DNA of 64,000 nucleotides from Rutpela maculata (Eukaryota; Arthropoda; Insecta; Coleoptera; Cerambycidae): NCBI GenBank assembly GCA_936432065.2, contig OW386287.2:89571688-89635687 (forward strand), written 5' to 3'. Under the pieces are notes generated by a model that saw only the letters and a list, made by a program, of their open reading frames with translations, was not told where the DNA came from and made no database searches. How positions within the stretch are numbered: the stretch's first letter is position 1; each line of letters begins with the position of its first letter. Of the stretch, positions 34,861-45,640 are shown piece after piece. Both the position numbers and the translations under genes were made by a program.

Positions 34861-34974
34861 ATTTTTTTTTTCGGCGACATTCCACCTGAAATTTTATTGT
34901 TGATTCTTATGTATTATGATCTCCTGATTACGAAAAAAATATTTGTGCCAAAAAAATTCCTTGTGCGTCAAAAG

Positions 34975-35134
<160 letters not shown>

Positions 35135-36498
35135 TTTTTGACGCGCCTTCATGCATTTTCAACTTATCTGCTTAATATATCTTGTACTAGTAATCGGATG
35201 GGAATTTTAAAAACACCAAAAATGGGCGAAAGAATTAAAATTCAATATCTTTTATATAAGAAGGAGTAATTTCATCAGAGTTAGCAAAAAAAACTAATTT
35301 ATGGTCAAATATAATGCACCAACCCCGAACACCGTATGTCAAATAAGACGGTCGAAGATGGCGCACGAAATAAAATTTTTAATTCTTCGTCAATTATCAA
35401 GGAGGCATTGTAAGTCTTTTTTTTCGATTGTACGTTATTTTATGTACTTTTAGGGGATAGAGTTCATTTCTTTAATTTAAAAAAAAACTGCGCTTTTTTA
35501 TTTAAAAAAAAGTGCATTTTTACAATTTTCAAAAATGCATTTTCTTTGACCTTCCCTTTTTTCATCCAATTTTCATCGAAACAAAATGAAATATACTACA
35601 GAAGTTCTCGTAAAACAAAAAAGAAAAATTGACTTACGCTGTTTTTGCAATACCTATTGATTTTACTAGTATGCTTTGATAATGTTTAGACATAAACGCC
35701 AAAGAAACTCTAAAAAATGTTTGGGTAATCCAAAACAAATCAGTTAAAATAGTTTCAAGCGAAGTATCTGAAGTACCTGAATACCTTTTTAGATCTACTC
35801 ATGTTTATATGGAAAGCCATTTTTCTAATCGACGATCCTGGGGCATCTCGTAACAAACTCATGCTGTTTTATTAAGAACACGTTATGGTTATCTATTCTG
35901 TGTTTCTTTTTCTAAGTGTTAGATAGTTTTTGAAATTATCTTTCTTACAGTTTAATTTGTTAGTCTCGTAAAAAACGTCTTCTAGTTAATGAAACAGATT
36001 TTGTTTCGGAAAAATAGATTAGAAGGTTTGCTTTTTCTATATCTGAGAAAACCATTTTTACCCAACTAATTAAATAACTATAACTGGAACGATATGAACA
36101 CAATAACGTTGATGTTTATGTTAAACCAACTTCACATCGTTATTGCGTTATTTGAAAAAAATATGATTTTTCTGCGTTTTATTCAAAATTTAATTGCTGA
36201 GTCAGTTTTTGGTCAGTTTTAAAAACTAAACGTCATTAGACAGTTTAAGAACATAGCTTTCAAAAACTCGAAAATATATAGAGTATTCGATTTAAAAAAT
36301 CTTAACAAAAGCAATTTGAAAAGACACCATTATATGGTAAAGATGTCCAGAACTGCGAAAAAAACTGAAAGTAGACAGGGAAAAACTTGATCAAAAAAAA
36401 TTCTAGTGAAAGCCGCACGTTCTTATCTTAATTCGTTTAAAACATACAAGGTATTAAAAAAAGAGAAATATATGATAGTACACCCAGTATTACTTAGT

Positions 36499-36649
36499 CA
36501 GGGCCATAGCCAAAGATAGACCGACCAGGGCGTTGTAAACAAATCTAGGCGAATGTCTTTTAAGTGCAAAATGTTTTCTACGAACGTAGTGTTGATATTA
36601 ACCCTGGCTAAAAGAAACTGAGCCATGCCTAAATTTGGCTACGGCTCTG
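36499..36649. mobile_element. hAT-type MITE, 151 bp, with 8-bp target duplication
   Basis: The TIRs CAGGGCCATAGCCAAA and TTTGGCTACGGCTCTG are flanked on both sides by TACTTAGT (36491-36498 and 36650-36657). An exact 8-bp duplication with CAGGGCC ends is the hAT pattern. Confidence 0.8.
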
Positions 36650-37104
36650 TACTTAGTATAATATGTTATATACTCTACAACTGAGCAGTATATGGCAGCA
36701 GTCATTTTTCTAACAGTTATTTTTCAGTGAAAAGTAAAAGTATACAGTGTGTCCTCGGATGGAGTTGACAAGAGGAAAAACATCTCTATTATTGATTTTA
36801 CGACGAAAAGTCATTCTTTATAAAAAATTCTGCTTGTCGAAAAAATGAATTTACCATATAAAAATCTTAGATCAGATGTACCGGGTGTTAATAAATTAAA
36901 AAAACATCAAAATGCCTCAAGATAGAGAAGTACCTTTATTTATTATTTGGACAAAATGTTTATAAAACAAAGTTGTTTATAATCCAAAATAAAGCCTAAA
37001 TACAAATTATGAAGTCTAAATTTTGACTTTTACATTTATGTCAACTTACATTTTTTTCAAACATTAACTAATAACATTAACTTCAACGATTGTGGAAAAA
37101 CAAT

Positions 37105-38447
37105 TTATTCTACATAGCTTCCTCCAACATCAACACATTTCTTCATCCTTTTGATAAATTCACCATAGACCTTACGAATGGTTGAGGGTACATTCACTTC
37201 ATTCACCGCGTTTTGTATTCATGCTTTTAGTGTTTCTCGATCATGCGGCAGGTCATCTGCATAAACTTTCTCTTTTAAAACACCCCACAGGAAAAATCCA
37301 TTGGTGTAAGGTCTGGTGATCTTGCAGAAAAATTAATTGGAGCATATCTTCCCATCCATCTGGCTCCGAAGTGATCTGTCAACCACTGCCGTACCAAAAC
37401 TGAGGAATGAGCTGGGCAACCGTCTTGCTGCCAAAAAATTTTCGCCTTACTTCCGGTTGCAGAGTGTTTATAAATGGCAATACAAAGTTTTCCAAAAGGT
37501 CCAAATAAACATGCTGATTTAAATTTTCTTCTAAGAAATATGGACCAACGATTCGATCATAAAAAATCCCACACCATACATTCACTTTTTTATAACGTTG
37601 ACTTCGGTTGTGAATGACATTTGGATTTTCAAAAGCCCAATAACGATTGTTTTGTGATGAAATGTGGCCATTGGTACAAAATGTTGCTTCGTCAGTAAAA
37701 AAAAAAAACATTCTGTGAAAACTTCTATCTACGAGGTAATTCTCACCCACGGTCATTAAACCATACGGTTGTCTCATCAGCAGCTTGAGGGCGAGAGAGA
37801 CGCGGGGGGCGGGAAATAGAATGAAAGAGACAGACATATCTGATTTCCGTGCAAAAGACAGAGACAAAGATGTTTGTAGTGTCTAAAGGTGACGTAGGCT
37901 GTAGACCCTACCGGAATCTCTGTCTCTGTCTTCTGCACGGAAATCAGATATGTCTGTCTCTTTCATTCGATTTCCCGCCTCCCGCGTCTCTCTCGTCCTA
38001 AAGCTGCTGATTGATGCAACCGTATCGTTTATTGACCGTGATTCTCACCGACCCATAAACAAAAATCCAATCGCTTCTCTTCATCTCCATTTTCAAGTGT
38101 ATGGCTTAAACGGTCGAACTTTGTTTTCCATATAAATTCTCTGTAAATGACTTTTACTTACTTCCAGTCTTTGTGAGCGTTTCCGTTAAAGATAATTTCG
38201 GGTTTTCTATTACTGAATTTATTGCCAAAAGTGTTGCCGCATCGTCTTCATTGTACTTTTTCTTGGGTTTTTTGACATCCAATACAGATCCAGTTTCATT
38301 GAATTTTTTTACAAGTTTGCGCAATGATTGGCGCGATACCGCTGTGTTAGGGAACTTTTGGTGGAAAAGGTTAATTGCATATCGATAAGAGACGTCTCCA
38401 ATCCCATAACATTTGATCAAATAAATTCTTTCTTGTTTGGTAAACAT
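37105..38447 (-). pseudogene. DD41D mariner transposase, broken by frameshifts and a MITE
   Basis: The protein starts MFTKQERIYLIKCYGIGD with a helix-turn-helix of the DUF4817 kind (KLVKKFNETGSVLD, 38154-38447). After a stop it continues with LENGDEEKRLDFC, reaches the MITE at 38040, and resumes at 37739 with FTDEATFCTNGHISSQNN (first catalytic Asp) and NVWCGIFYDRIVGPYF. A frameshift in an A/T run at about 37433-37441 moves it to FWQQDGCPAHSS (second Asp). It continues to SPDLTPMDF (third Asp), with 41 residues between the last two. One more frameshift falls at about 37291, then the C-terminal CVDVGGSY-VE and a stop at 37105. Tc1/mariner transposases cut and paste DNA at TA sites. This copy cannot make the full protein. 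Confidence 0.75.
37748..38040. mobile_element. Long-TIR MITE, 293 bp, with 9-bp target duplication
   Basis: Inserted in the mariner transposase. The ends are CACGGTCATTAAACCATACG and the mirror of CACGGTCAATAAACGATACG. The inverted arms are about 140 bp, including TCTGATTTCCGTGC against GCACGGAAATCAGA. The flanks are ATTCTCACC at 37739-37747 and 38041-38049, an exact 9-bp duplication. Nine-base duplications with long TIRs suggest a Mutator-like (MULE) relation. Confidence 0.8.
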
Positions 38448-39122
38448 TTTTTAAATGATCAACAGAACACTAATAAATGCAGATGTAAGATAGTAATATT
38501 CGACACAATGTTACAATGACGTTTGTCAGTTCAATATTATCGACAGCACACTCTGTTTCTTAATTTGAATTCTTATTCATATTAATAAATTCAACGTAAA
38601 AAGATAAACACAATAAAAACATAAAAGTTAAAATACAGACTTCATAAGTTGTATTTAGGCTTTATTTTGGATTATAAACAACTTTGTTTTATAAACATTT
38701 TGTCCAAAAGAGGCATTTTGATGTTTTCTTAATTATTAACACCCGGTACATCTGATCTAAGATTTTTATATGGTAAATTCATTTTCTCGATGAGCAAAAT
38801 TTTTTATAAAAAATTACTTTTCGTCGTAAAATCAATAATAGAGATGTTTTTCCTCTTGTCAGCTCCATTGGGGGACACACTGTATACATAGCTAATTTAT
38901 TTTTGTTGACAATTACATAGCTTCAAACACTACATGACCATTTATTCGATGCACATTAATTTTTTTTAATTTTTTTTTGTTCATTATTAATTTTTATGTT
39001 GTCAGGGTGGATGTTTCGTGTAATTTCAGTACTTACAATGCTTACGTCGACATTGTACATAGACCATTGCTTTGTGCTGCATCGAGAGTATAAGTGCACT
39101 ACTAATTTTAGATTCCTTACAG

Positions 39123-39236
39123 AATGTGCTAGGGGAGAATTCACTTGTGATGTGAACAGATGTATTCCTGTGGCACAAAGGTGTGACGGGACTCCAGACT
39201 GCACCGATGGTACGGACGAACATAATTGTATTCCAG
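39123..39236 (+). CDS. trol: Exon: LDL-receptor class A module 3
   Basis: A 114-nt phase 1-1 exon. The module reads CARGEFTC, DVNRC, IPVAQRC, DGTPDC and TDGTDEHNC, with six cysteines and the DxTDGTDE calcium-site pattern intact. The acceptor TTCCTTACAG and donor GTAAGT are both strong. The ATG at 38996 and the hydrophobic residues that follow it lie in the intron. Confidence 0.85.
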
Positions 39237-39359
39237 GTAAGTCGAGCACATAAATGTGCAGAAAAATAAATAGACAATGTTCAAGTTGTAATCTTGATAA
39301 ACAGAGCTCGTATCCCAGGTTGCAATTCCAGAAATGTATTTTGTGTACAACGTGAATTG

Positions 39360-39560
39360 TAACTGTAACAGAACCGAAACCGTAGCCGAAAACCGCACTG
39401 TATTACATTTTTTTTAACGGAATCGAAAACTGGAATGAGAATTTCTGATAAACCGAAGCCGAAAACTGAAATTATAATTCTCAGATAACCGAAACCGAAA
39501 CCCAAACCGAAATTAATATTCTCAGATAACCGAAACTGAAACCTAAACCAAAATTAACTA
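39360..39560. repeat. Degenerate AACCGAAACC-type tandem repeat
   Basis: Short imperfect repeats around CCGAAACCGAAACC and CCGAAAACCGAA, partly arranged in blocks of about 50 bp with TTCTCAGATAACCGAAAC repeated twice. Confidence 0.6.
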
Positions 39561-39784
39561 CAAAGTAATACGTTGAAGGGTAGTTAGTTGGATGAATTAA
39601 TTTGTGTTAATTCAATGCAGTTGTCATTCTATATCCGGTCCCCTATAGTCCCTTGAGGTACAACTTTTACCCCAAAAGTTCTGCGACTGGACCGCAAGAC
39701 CGTTTTTGAGGGCGGGGAACACGATGGTGACAATATTTTCCGACTTACCCTCCAACTACCTAAACCGAAATAAACACCCGATCC

Positions 39785-40178
39785 GATTTTTCGGTGCTAG
39801 GCATTTTTTTAACGGAAAATTTTATTAATGTTCAGAATTGTCCAAAAACCCAATATCCAATATTTCATCAAAATAAAAAAAATGGAAAATTCAAAAAAAT
39901 TGATGAATTCTAAAAATATAAAAAAGACTACTAATTACTTGACAACTGTCTGACAGCTTGTGTTTAATTTCAGACAAAATTGTCATGAATTTTTTAAACA
40001 AAAAAACCCATTTAAATGATATTTTCGGACTTCGGACTTTCGGACTTTCGGAGAATATTTTAAACAAAATTTCAATATCTGTTTAATTTGGATTTTGGGT
40101 TTTTGGACAATTCTGAATAACTTTCATAAAATTTTCCGATAAAAAAATGCCTAGCACCGGAAAATCGAAAATGGGGGT
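39785..40178. mobile_element. Foldback MITE-like element
   Basis: Arms of about 95 bp pair TTTTTCGGTGCTAGGCATTT and AGAATTGTCCAAAAACCC on the left with GGGTTTTTGGACAATTCT and AAATGCCTAGCACCGGAAAA on the right. The AT-rich loop has no ORF. Confidence 0.6.
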
Positions 40179-40261
40179 GGTTTTTCCAGTTTAGTTTTTC
40201 CCCCCGACCCACAATACCTGCCAGTTGCTCAAAAATTGATAGTAAATATGATCTTTTAACT

Positions 40262-40915
40262 GGACGTACGACGATTGTGGTGCATAGGAGGTGTCAAAGG
40301 TTATACGTTAACGAGAAGCTAATCGCATCGTATGTAAATAACAGACCATGGCCGGAATATTCCGTGATTCCGCGAAGGCGCTCCGAGACACAGAGTTTTT
40401 CTTTCAAACAGAATTGTTTTTTATGCGGTGAAATAATATCGGTAAATTATTTTGAACAGCAAAGTCGTTTGCTTCCAGAGCGACGGGACCCTGTGTATAA
40501 TGTGCGTCAGCTAAAGTTACGGAATAAAGCCATAGATTTTGCGAAAAATCGGAAAATAGATTGGGGTGATAATATTGTGCGTCGCTTGACTCCTGTGGAA
40601 GGCGATTTAGTGGCGGAACAAGCTCGGTATCATTTGTCCTGCGTGAAAAAGCTTACTCTAATTCTAAAACCCAAATCTGAATAACCTGTGAAGCGTGGGG
40701 CTTTTGGATTTGAAGTACAAGCTGCCATGAAGGACGTATTTTCTTTTCTCGAAGAAAATGAGCACGAGTGTCAACTTTTTCTGTGTCGTTTCAACAATTT
40801 GTAGATCAAATTAAATGTGACTATAAACCTCACATTAAAACAATCAACGCTCAACTCATCGCTAAGTATGGTGATGGCATTATTATTTCAGAAACCCTCA
40901 GCAAACCTGCATAAA
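40262..40915 (+). pseudogene. N-terminal remnant of the transposon-associated cysteine-rich protein
   Basis: Reads TIVVHRRCQRLYVNEKLI (an HxxC motif), then FKQNCFLCGEIISVNYFEQQ (CxxC), RRDPVYNVRQLKLRNKAIDF, and LVAEQARYHLSCVKKL (second HxxC). A stop at 40684 is followed in the same direction by FGFEVQAAMKDVFSFLEENE and, after a frame change, KTINAQLIAKYGDGIII. The alternating HxxC and CxxC motifs match the family also represented at 3869. The C-terminal part is seen only in the 13.9-14.6 kb remnant. Probably a fragment of a mobile-element gene. It runs directly into a family A fragment at 40912. Confidence 0.4.
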
Positions 40916-41260
40916 TGGTTCCACAGTAATCGTGCGCACAAAAAGTTAGACAGACCGACAGATGGAAATTTTTTCTTTCAAACTTAAAATCACGACGTTT
41001 CATGACATTCTAAGCCTATTTGAACAATACAATTTTTCATAAAGTTTTTGGTGTTACTATGTCGTAGTCTTGATAAAATACGCCATTTCGTGAAAAGCCT
41101 AGGCAGTACATGAACTGCCGACATATCACGTAAATTCTTGAGGTTGCACAATCTGTCTAGGCATTTCGTGAAACGCCGTGGTCATCTCGCCACATGATTT
41201 CACGAAATGATGTATTTCATAAAACGACTACGACAGCTATACTTCCACTGGATGTGAAGG
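40912..41260 (-). repeat. Family A fragment, reverse, split by a MITE
   Basis: GGTTCCACAGTAATCGTGCG, the ACGTTTCATGACATTCTAAG block, then the distal end CTATACTTCCACTGGATGTG at about 41230-41255. The MITE at 41058-41231 separates TTACTA from TATACTTCC, which are contiguous in other family A copies. Confidence 0.55.
41058..41231. mobile_element. Small MITE inserted in a family A copy
   Basis: The TIR TGTCGTAGTCTTGATAAAAT is mirrored by TTTCATAAAACGACTACGACA-like sequence at the right. The interior has CATTTCGTGAAA / TTTCACGAAATG pairs. CTA lies on both sides (with one extra G on the right), suggesting a 3-bp duplication. Confidence 0.55.
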
Positions 41261-41387
41261 TAATTGTTTAATACATAGACAAATAAATACATACATTATC
41301 CACATAAAAGAAATAATTTTGTCGAGAAAATAATAAGTCTGTAGTGAATAATTTATTTACTTACGATTTTTATGACCATTACTTCCA

Positions 41388-42215
41388 CATCCAGTGGAAT
41401 TTTTAAAAATTTTTATTCTTCAAATAAGCTTAGAGCGTCATGAAACGTCGAGATTTTAAGTTTGAGCGAAAAAATTTCTGTCGGTCTGTCGGTCTGTCTG
41501 TAACTTTTTTTTTCTGCGCACGTTTACTCTGGAACCGTTTGAAATTTGGTACACGTATGTACTTTAACGAGATCTAGAACTAGATTGTATTTTCATCTTG
41601 TTCCGTTGAAGGGTTGGGACCCGACTCCATTATTAAAGGGGATGAAAGAAAATTGTGATTTAGTGTGTGTACAAGAACCAGAAACCTCAAAATATTTTTT
41701 ACTTCACCCACCCCCACTACCACCCCTTATCACTACCCCTACCCCACTACCGATGTGGGGTGTCGTTGTATGGGTTTTTGAGGTAGAGGATTTCAAATAT
41801 TATGTTATTAAAGTTCCATAAACAATTAATTCCACATACAAAATTTTTTGTTGTGCGTGACTTGATTGATTGATTGATTGATTGATTTACCAGCGTGCGG
41901 TAGGCATTGCTGCCACTCCCAAGTTATACAGCTGGGCCTGCTACGTCCACGCTGGGTTGGACTAAGGTCATGCTTGTTGCCAGCAGCGAGAGCCACATGG
42001 CGCATGGTAAAGGAATATGGGATGGGAGGTGTAGGTATTTGTGAGATGCGTTACCGCATTATGTCGTGAGGGAGCGTTTAAGCCCCCTTTTTTGTATTTT
42101 TTTTGTTCTGGGCTTCTGCCTATTCTGGGTCTTCTTGTGAGATATGTTGCCGCGGCGTGACTTGGATAGAAAATCTGGATGTGGAAGTAGTGATTCCTTG
42201 GGCAGCGGTTTTTTT
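41388..42215 (+). repeat. Family A copy interrupted by a LINE fragment
   Basis: From ACTTCCACATCCAGTGGAAT at about 41389 through the GTTTACTCTGGAACCGTTTG and C-rich blocks to GTGACTTG at 41864. It resumes after the LINE piece with GACTTGGATAGAAAATCTGG and ends GATTCCTTGGGCAGCGG at about 42207. TGTCGGTCTGTCGGTCTGTC at about 41480 is a short simple repeat within it. Confidence 0.6.
41865..42154 (-). mobile_element. 5'-truncated LINE 3' end with 10-bp target duplication
   Basis: On the minus strand it ends in four or five ATCA repeats. GCGTGACTTG flanks it on both sides (41855-41864 and 42155-42164). It is the same 3' UTR as at 30490-30735 (core GTAGGCATTGCTGCCACTCC). The ORF that crosses it is chance. 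Confidence 0.8.
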
Positions 42216-42420
42216 TAATTTTTTTTTACGATAAAAGTATAGTTTTTGGCCGCTTTGTCGCCAAGCTTTTCGAATATCTGTTGCCAGAATCATATCTGTT
42301 TTATATAAAGAATTTATTTAGCTTATATGAAACATAAGGTTCTCGATCCGATACATTATATTTATCTGTGTATGAAAACTCTCTGTGGTATAACTACCAG
42401 TATATTTATTTTTGTTACAG

Positions 42421-42528
42421 TTTGTACAGAAGGGCAGCACCAGTGTGATGAGAAGTGCATCGATCGAGAACTAGTATGTAACAGGATACCAGATTGCAGG
42501 GATGGAACTGATGAACTAAATTGTCCAG
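42421..42528 (+). CDS. trol: Exon: LDL-receptor class A module 4
   Basis: A 108-nt phase 1-1 exon. The module reads CTEGQHQC, DEKC, IDRELVC, NRIPDC and RDGTDELNC. All six cysteines and the D-x-RDGTDE calcium site are present. The loop between cysteines 2 and 3 is one residue shorter than in the other modules. The acceptor TTTGTTACAG and donor CCAG|GTAAGT are strong. It is the last host exon I can recognise in the window. Confidence 0.85.
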
Positions 42529-43070
42529 GTAAGTCAAATTTAGATAAAATATTACCAATAGTTTCCGCTTCGTATCGTAGGTATTTTTATCAGGTGCTTC
42601 GTGCAGTAGCTCAATCACAGAATGATTAGCTACTCTTCGCATTTCTCTATTCGTCGCATAGTGTCATCAGAAGATTAAAGAAAGTAATACTAGTTAAAAG
42701 TTAAATATCTTCTTCGATCACATCAACTTCTAAGCATTCTTTCGAAGTTAAACTTTAAAATGCAAGTTCAAGATAACACAGCCTCACAAAAAAAAATAAA
42801 AGTTCTGTACCAGAGACGTGAATACATGGCTTTTGTGTATTTTTTTATGCTGAATCCGAATCTGCAGCCAAAAATATGGATTACCCAGGTAGTTTTTTAG
42901 TAAAACGCAAAAACATCCCCTAAAATAGAGTGATACGGTAAAGCTTAATGAAATGCAACAATTTGTAAATACTTTGAGAAAACATTTTAAAATAAAATTT
43001 TGAGCATTAGAAAGAAATATATGCAAATTAAATCCATATCCACCCCTACGAGGGGGTTAATTCCACCTCT

Positions 43071-44585
43071 AAGATCAAATAAAGAATGTTATAGTGCAAA
43101 ACAATGTGAAAAGCCATAGCCTCGTAGTTTGTAATTCCAAATATACAAATGTAGGTTGACAGACAATATACCTAAAAAATATAATATAATCTTGTTTTTA
43201 AAGGGCTTGAAACTACCTCTGCAGGCCTAGGTATTTCTTACCTCTTTGAGTCACATATTTTTCTATTCAACGGTTTGGTCTAAATTTTGTTACCGCGGGT
43301 TTTTGTGGTCGCTGATTACGAATCTGAAGTCCGAATCGGAAAATTCCTGAATAAAAGATGGCGGATCCAATATGGCGGATGTAAAAAATCGGAAAAGCAT
43401 TCAAAATTTGAAGATTATGCCTGAAACTTGTTACTCGGGGGTTTTTGTAGTCGCTGATCACGATTCTCTGTAGACGCCTATTTGCTAAAAATTATATAAA
43501 AAAAATTGTCTGTCAAACTTACAAATGTCAAACTGGCAGATGTCACACTGACAGATGTCAAACCTGACAAATGCTAAACTGACAGGTATTAAAAGGGATA
43601 AACGTCATTTTGACAGATGTTAAACTGACAGATGTTAAACTGACAGATGTCAAATTGACAGGTGTCAAACTGACAGATGTCAAACGGGATAAACGTCATT
43701 TTGACATACGTCAAGCTGACGGGTGTCAAAGGGAGTAAACGTCACTTTGACATATGTCAAACTGACAGCTACCCCGACGTGGTCACAAGATTAATAATAA
43801 TAATGTACTATTCGCCATTCAAATTTTCCACCCAGCTCATGTAACTCGTTAGGAAAGAGGTACTTTCAAGCTCTAAATTATAATTTCCCACGATATTGCC
43901 ACGATGATCAGTTTTATATTATTTGGCTCCAAATCGTCCCTATTTTATTCGTCCTTCCTTTCACATTTAGCGAGACTGCACACTGCAAATCGAATTTATA
44001 TTCCTTGTTTCTCATTTTTAGACATTATTTGCCTATTTTTACTCAAATGCCCCAATTTTTTTAAACATTCATAATAAATTTCTTTGGTTGGTAAATACCA
44101 ATTTCTATGGTACTTTTTAATCCGTCATAATGGGTCCGCCATTTTGGATTTAAGAATTTGCGAATTAAGACCCCAGAATCGTGATTAGCGACTCCAAATA
44201 ATACCATAATAATACCCCCGAGTAACAAGTTTCAGCCATAATCTTCAAATTTTGAATGCTTTTCCGATTTTTACATCCGCCATATTGGATACGCCATCTT
44301 TTATTCAGGAATTTTCGGATTCGGACTTCAGATTCACAATCAGCGATCCCAAAAACCCGCGGTAACGAAATTTAGACGAAACCATTGAGTAGAAAAATAT
44401 GTGACTCAAAGGGGTAAGAAATACCTAGGCCTGCAGAGGTGGTTTCAAGGCCATTAAAAATAAGTTTTTATTATATTTTTTAGGTATATTGTCTGTCAAC
44501 CTACATTTGTATATTTGGAATTACAAACTACGAGGCTATGGCTTTTCACATTGTCTTGCGCTATAACATTCTTTATTTGATCTTG
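43071..44585. mobile_element. Foldback element with minisatellite core, about 1.5 kb
   Basis: Terminal arms of about 410 bp begin AAGATCAAATAAAGAATGTT and are mirrored to AACATTCTTTATTTGATCTT at 44566-44585. Mirrored landmarks include TGCAGGCCTAGGTATTTCTT and AAAAGATGGCGGATCCAATA. The arms keep clear similarity along their length. No coding is seen. Confidence 0.75.
43507..43770. repeat. Minisatellite of TGTCAAACTGACAGA units
   Basis: About fourteen imperfect copies of an 18-20 bp unit close to CTGACAGATGTCAAA, some changed to GGGATAAACGTCATTTT. The unit is itself partly palindromic (TGACAGATGTCA). It lies in the loop of the foldback element. Confidence 0.85.
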
Positions 44586-44952
44586 GTTTTATGTTTTACA
44601 GTGTTGCACCAATTTTAATTTTACCTTGTTTAATCAGATTTTAATTGAAAACACTAATTGGCACTTAGGGCCGGTTCTTTCACTTAAATATAAATAGACT
44701 TTATCCGGCGAGTAACTATCTGACATATAAGATAACTGAAGTTTGCTATCTGCAGGATAACTTGCATGCGTACTTTCATTCAAAATATACCCTCGGTTAA
44801 CTATCTGATAGATATGATAGATACTTCCCAAAATAAGTATTGCCAGCTTAGGATACTCTAAAGTAAAGAAGTTTTATGCTTCAAATAGATATTTGTTGCC
44901 GGATTATGACATCTGCGTCATTTTCATGATTGTTTATCATATTGTTTGAAAT

Positions 44953-45640
44953 AGACTATTTTAGGCTGACGTCACGATAAGTCGGCCATATTGCCTGAGG
45001 GACAACCAAACTTTTTATTCCATTATAAACAAAGAGGTAATCTCAGTTTTAAAATGCCATCCTTTTGTACGATAAGGTGCGATTGTGAGACAAGGTTTAT
45101 TTTAAATGTAAAAAAAGCTTAGGAAAAAGGTAAAGGAATCACTTTCTGGCAGAGTCTATTTAATACTACATACGCATAATATAACATGTTTATCACTGAA
45201 ATCTAGCACATTAGTTATTTAAATGTAAACTTGCCTTGTCCATAATAATGAATATATTTGAATTTATCTTTCTTGCACAAATCTATCCTCATAATATTTA
45301 TATGCTTGTAAAGATTTGTATGCCTTTAACTGCTGGCCTGTGTAGAAGCTGTGAGTCAACACTAAGTAATTTACCATAACAATTACGGATACAGAAGGTA
45401 AAATATACAAATCTGCAGAAAGGTCTCCAGTCTCCACTCCAAGGGTGTATGGGTCAATATTGATTTTCTCATCATAACGACACTTTTTATATGACTCATA
45501 TTCACTACATGACATTATTACGAAAACACACACAGTTTCTCAGGAAAAACTAGAAAAGAATATATAAAACCATGCAAATTGCGTTTGGTTGTCCCTCAAA
45601 CAACTGCAACTTGTCAAAACCACGTGACCTAAAATGGTCT
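44953..45640. mobile_element. ISL2EU/Harbinger-like element, 688 bp, AT flanks
   Basis: The TIR AGACTATTTTAGGCTGACGT pairs with the right end ACGTGACCTAAAATGGTCT. A second mirrored block, GAGGGACAACCAAAC against GTTTGGTTGTCCCTC, lies inside. AT dinucleotides flank both ends (44951-44952 and 45641-45642), the 2-bp target reported for ISL2EU elements. It contains the ORF at 45264-45533. Confidence 0.55.
45264..45533 (-). pseudogene. N-terminal piece of a YqaJ/SWIM-type transposon protein
   Basis: An 89-codon ORF containing SEYESYKKCRYDEKINIDPY and then LPSVSVIVMVNYLVLTHSFY and LKAYKSLQAYKYYEDRF. The pattern NYLV...LKAYKSLQAY is one I associate with the N-terminus of large SWIM/YqaJ-nuclease proteins that are repetitive in arthropods and, to my knowledge, accompany ISL2EU-type DNA transposons. 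The nuclease domain itself is absent, so this is a remnant. On the opposite strand at 45053, MPSFCTIRCDCETRF could be the start of a THAP domain of the partner transposase, but it is broken after a few codons. Confidence 0.4.

Larger units (their letters stand above)
36743..38884 (-). mobile_element. Mariner-superfamily element (DD41D type) with long TIRs
   Basis: The left end is TACAGTGTGTCCTCGGATGG and the right end is its mirror ending GGGGACACACTGTA. Each is flanked by TA (36741-36742, 38885-38886). The inverted arms run about 294 bp on the left and 268 bp on the right; the difference is one insertion of about 26 bp near 36920-36945. Between the arms, on the minus strand, lies a transposase gene, interrupted by a MITE at 37748-38040. 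Confidence 0.8.
39237..42420 (+). other. Intron, about 3.2 kb
   Basis: Donor GTAAGT, acceptor TTTGTTACAG ending at 42420. It holds hexamer repeats, a small inverted-repeat element, a transposon ORF remnant and family A copies with nested insertions. Confidence 0.65.

Noticed and set aside
41546..42069. ORFs of 91 and 63 codons with open frames across 41.5-42.1 kb
   Set aside because: They cross family A and LINE 3' UTR boundaries, so they are chance frames in repeats.
43507..43770. CRISPR-like array
   Set aside because: Repeats are imperfect 18-20 bp units without unique spacers. It is a eukaryotic minisatellite.
45053..45121. MPSFCTIRCDCETRF as a THAP-domain start or an LDLa-like exon
   Set aside because: Only one short cysteine cluster before a stop and no AG/GT borders for a host exon. 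Kept only as a side note to the ISL2EU-like element.
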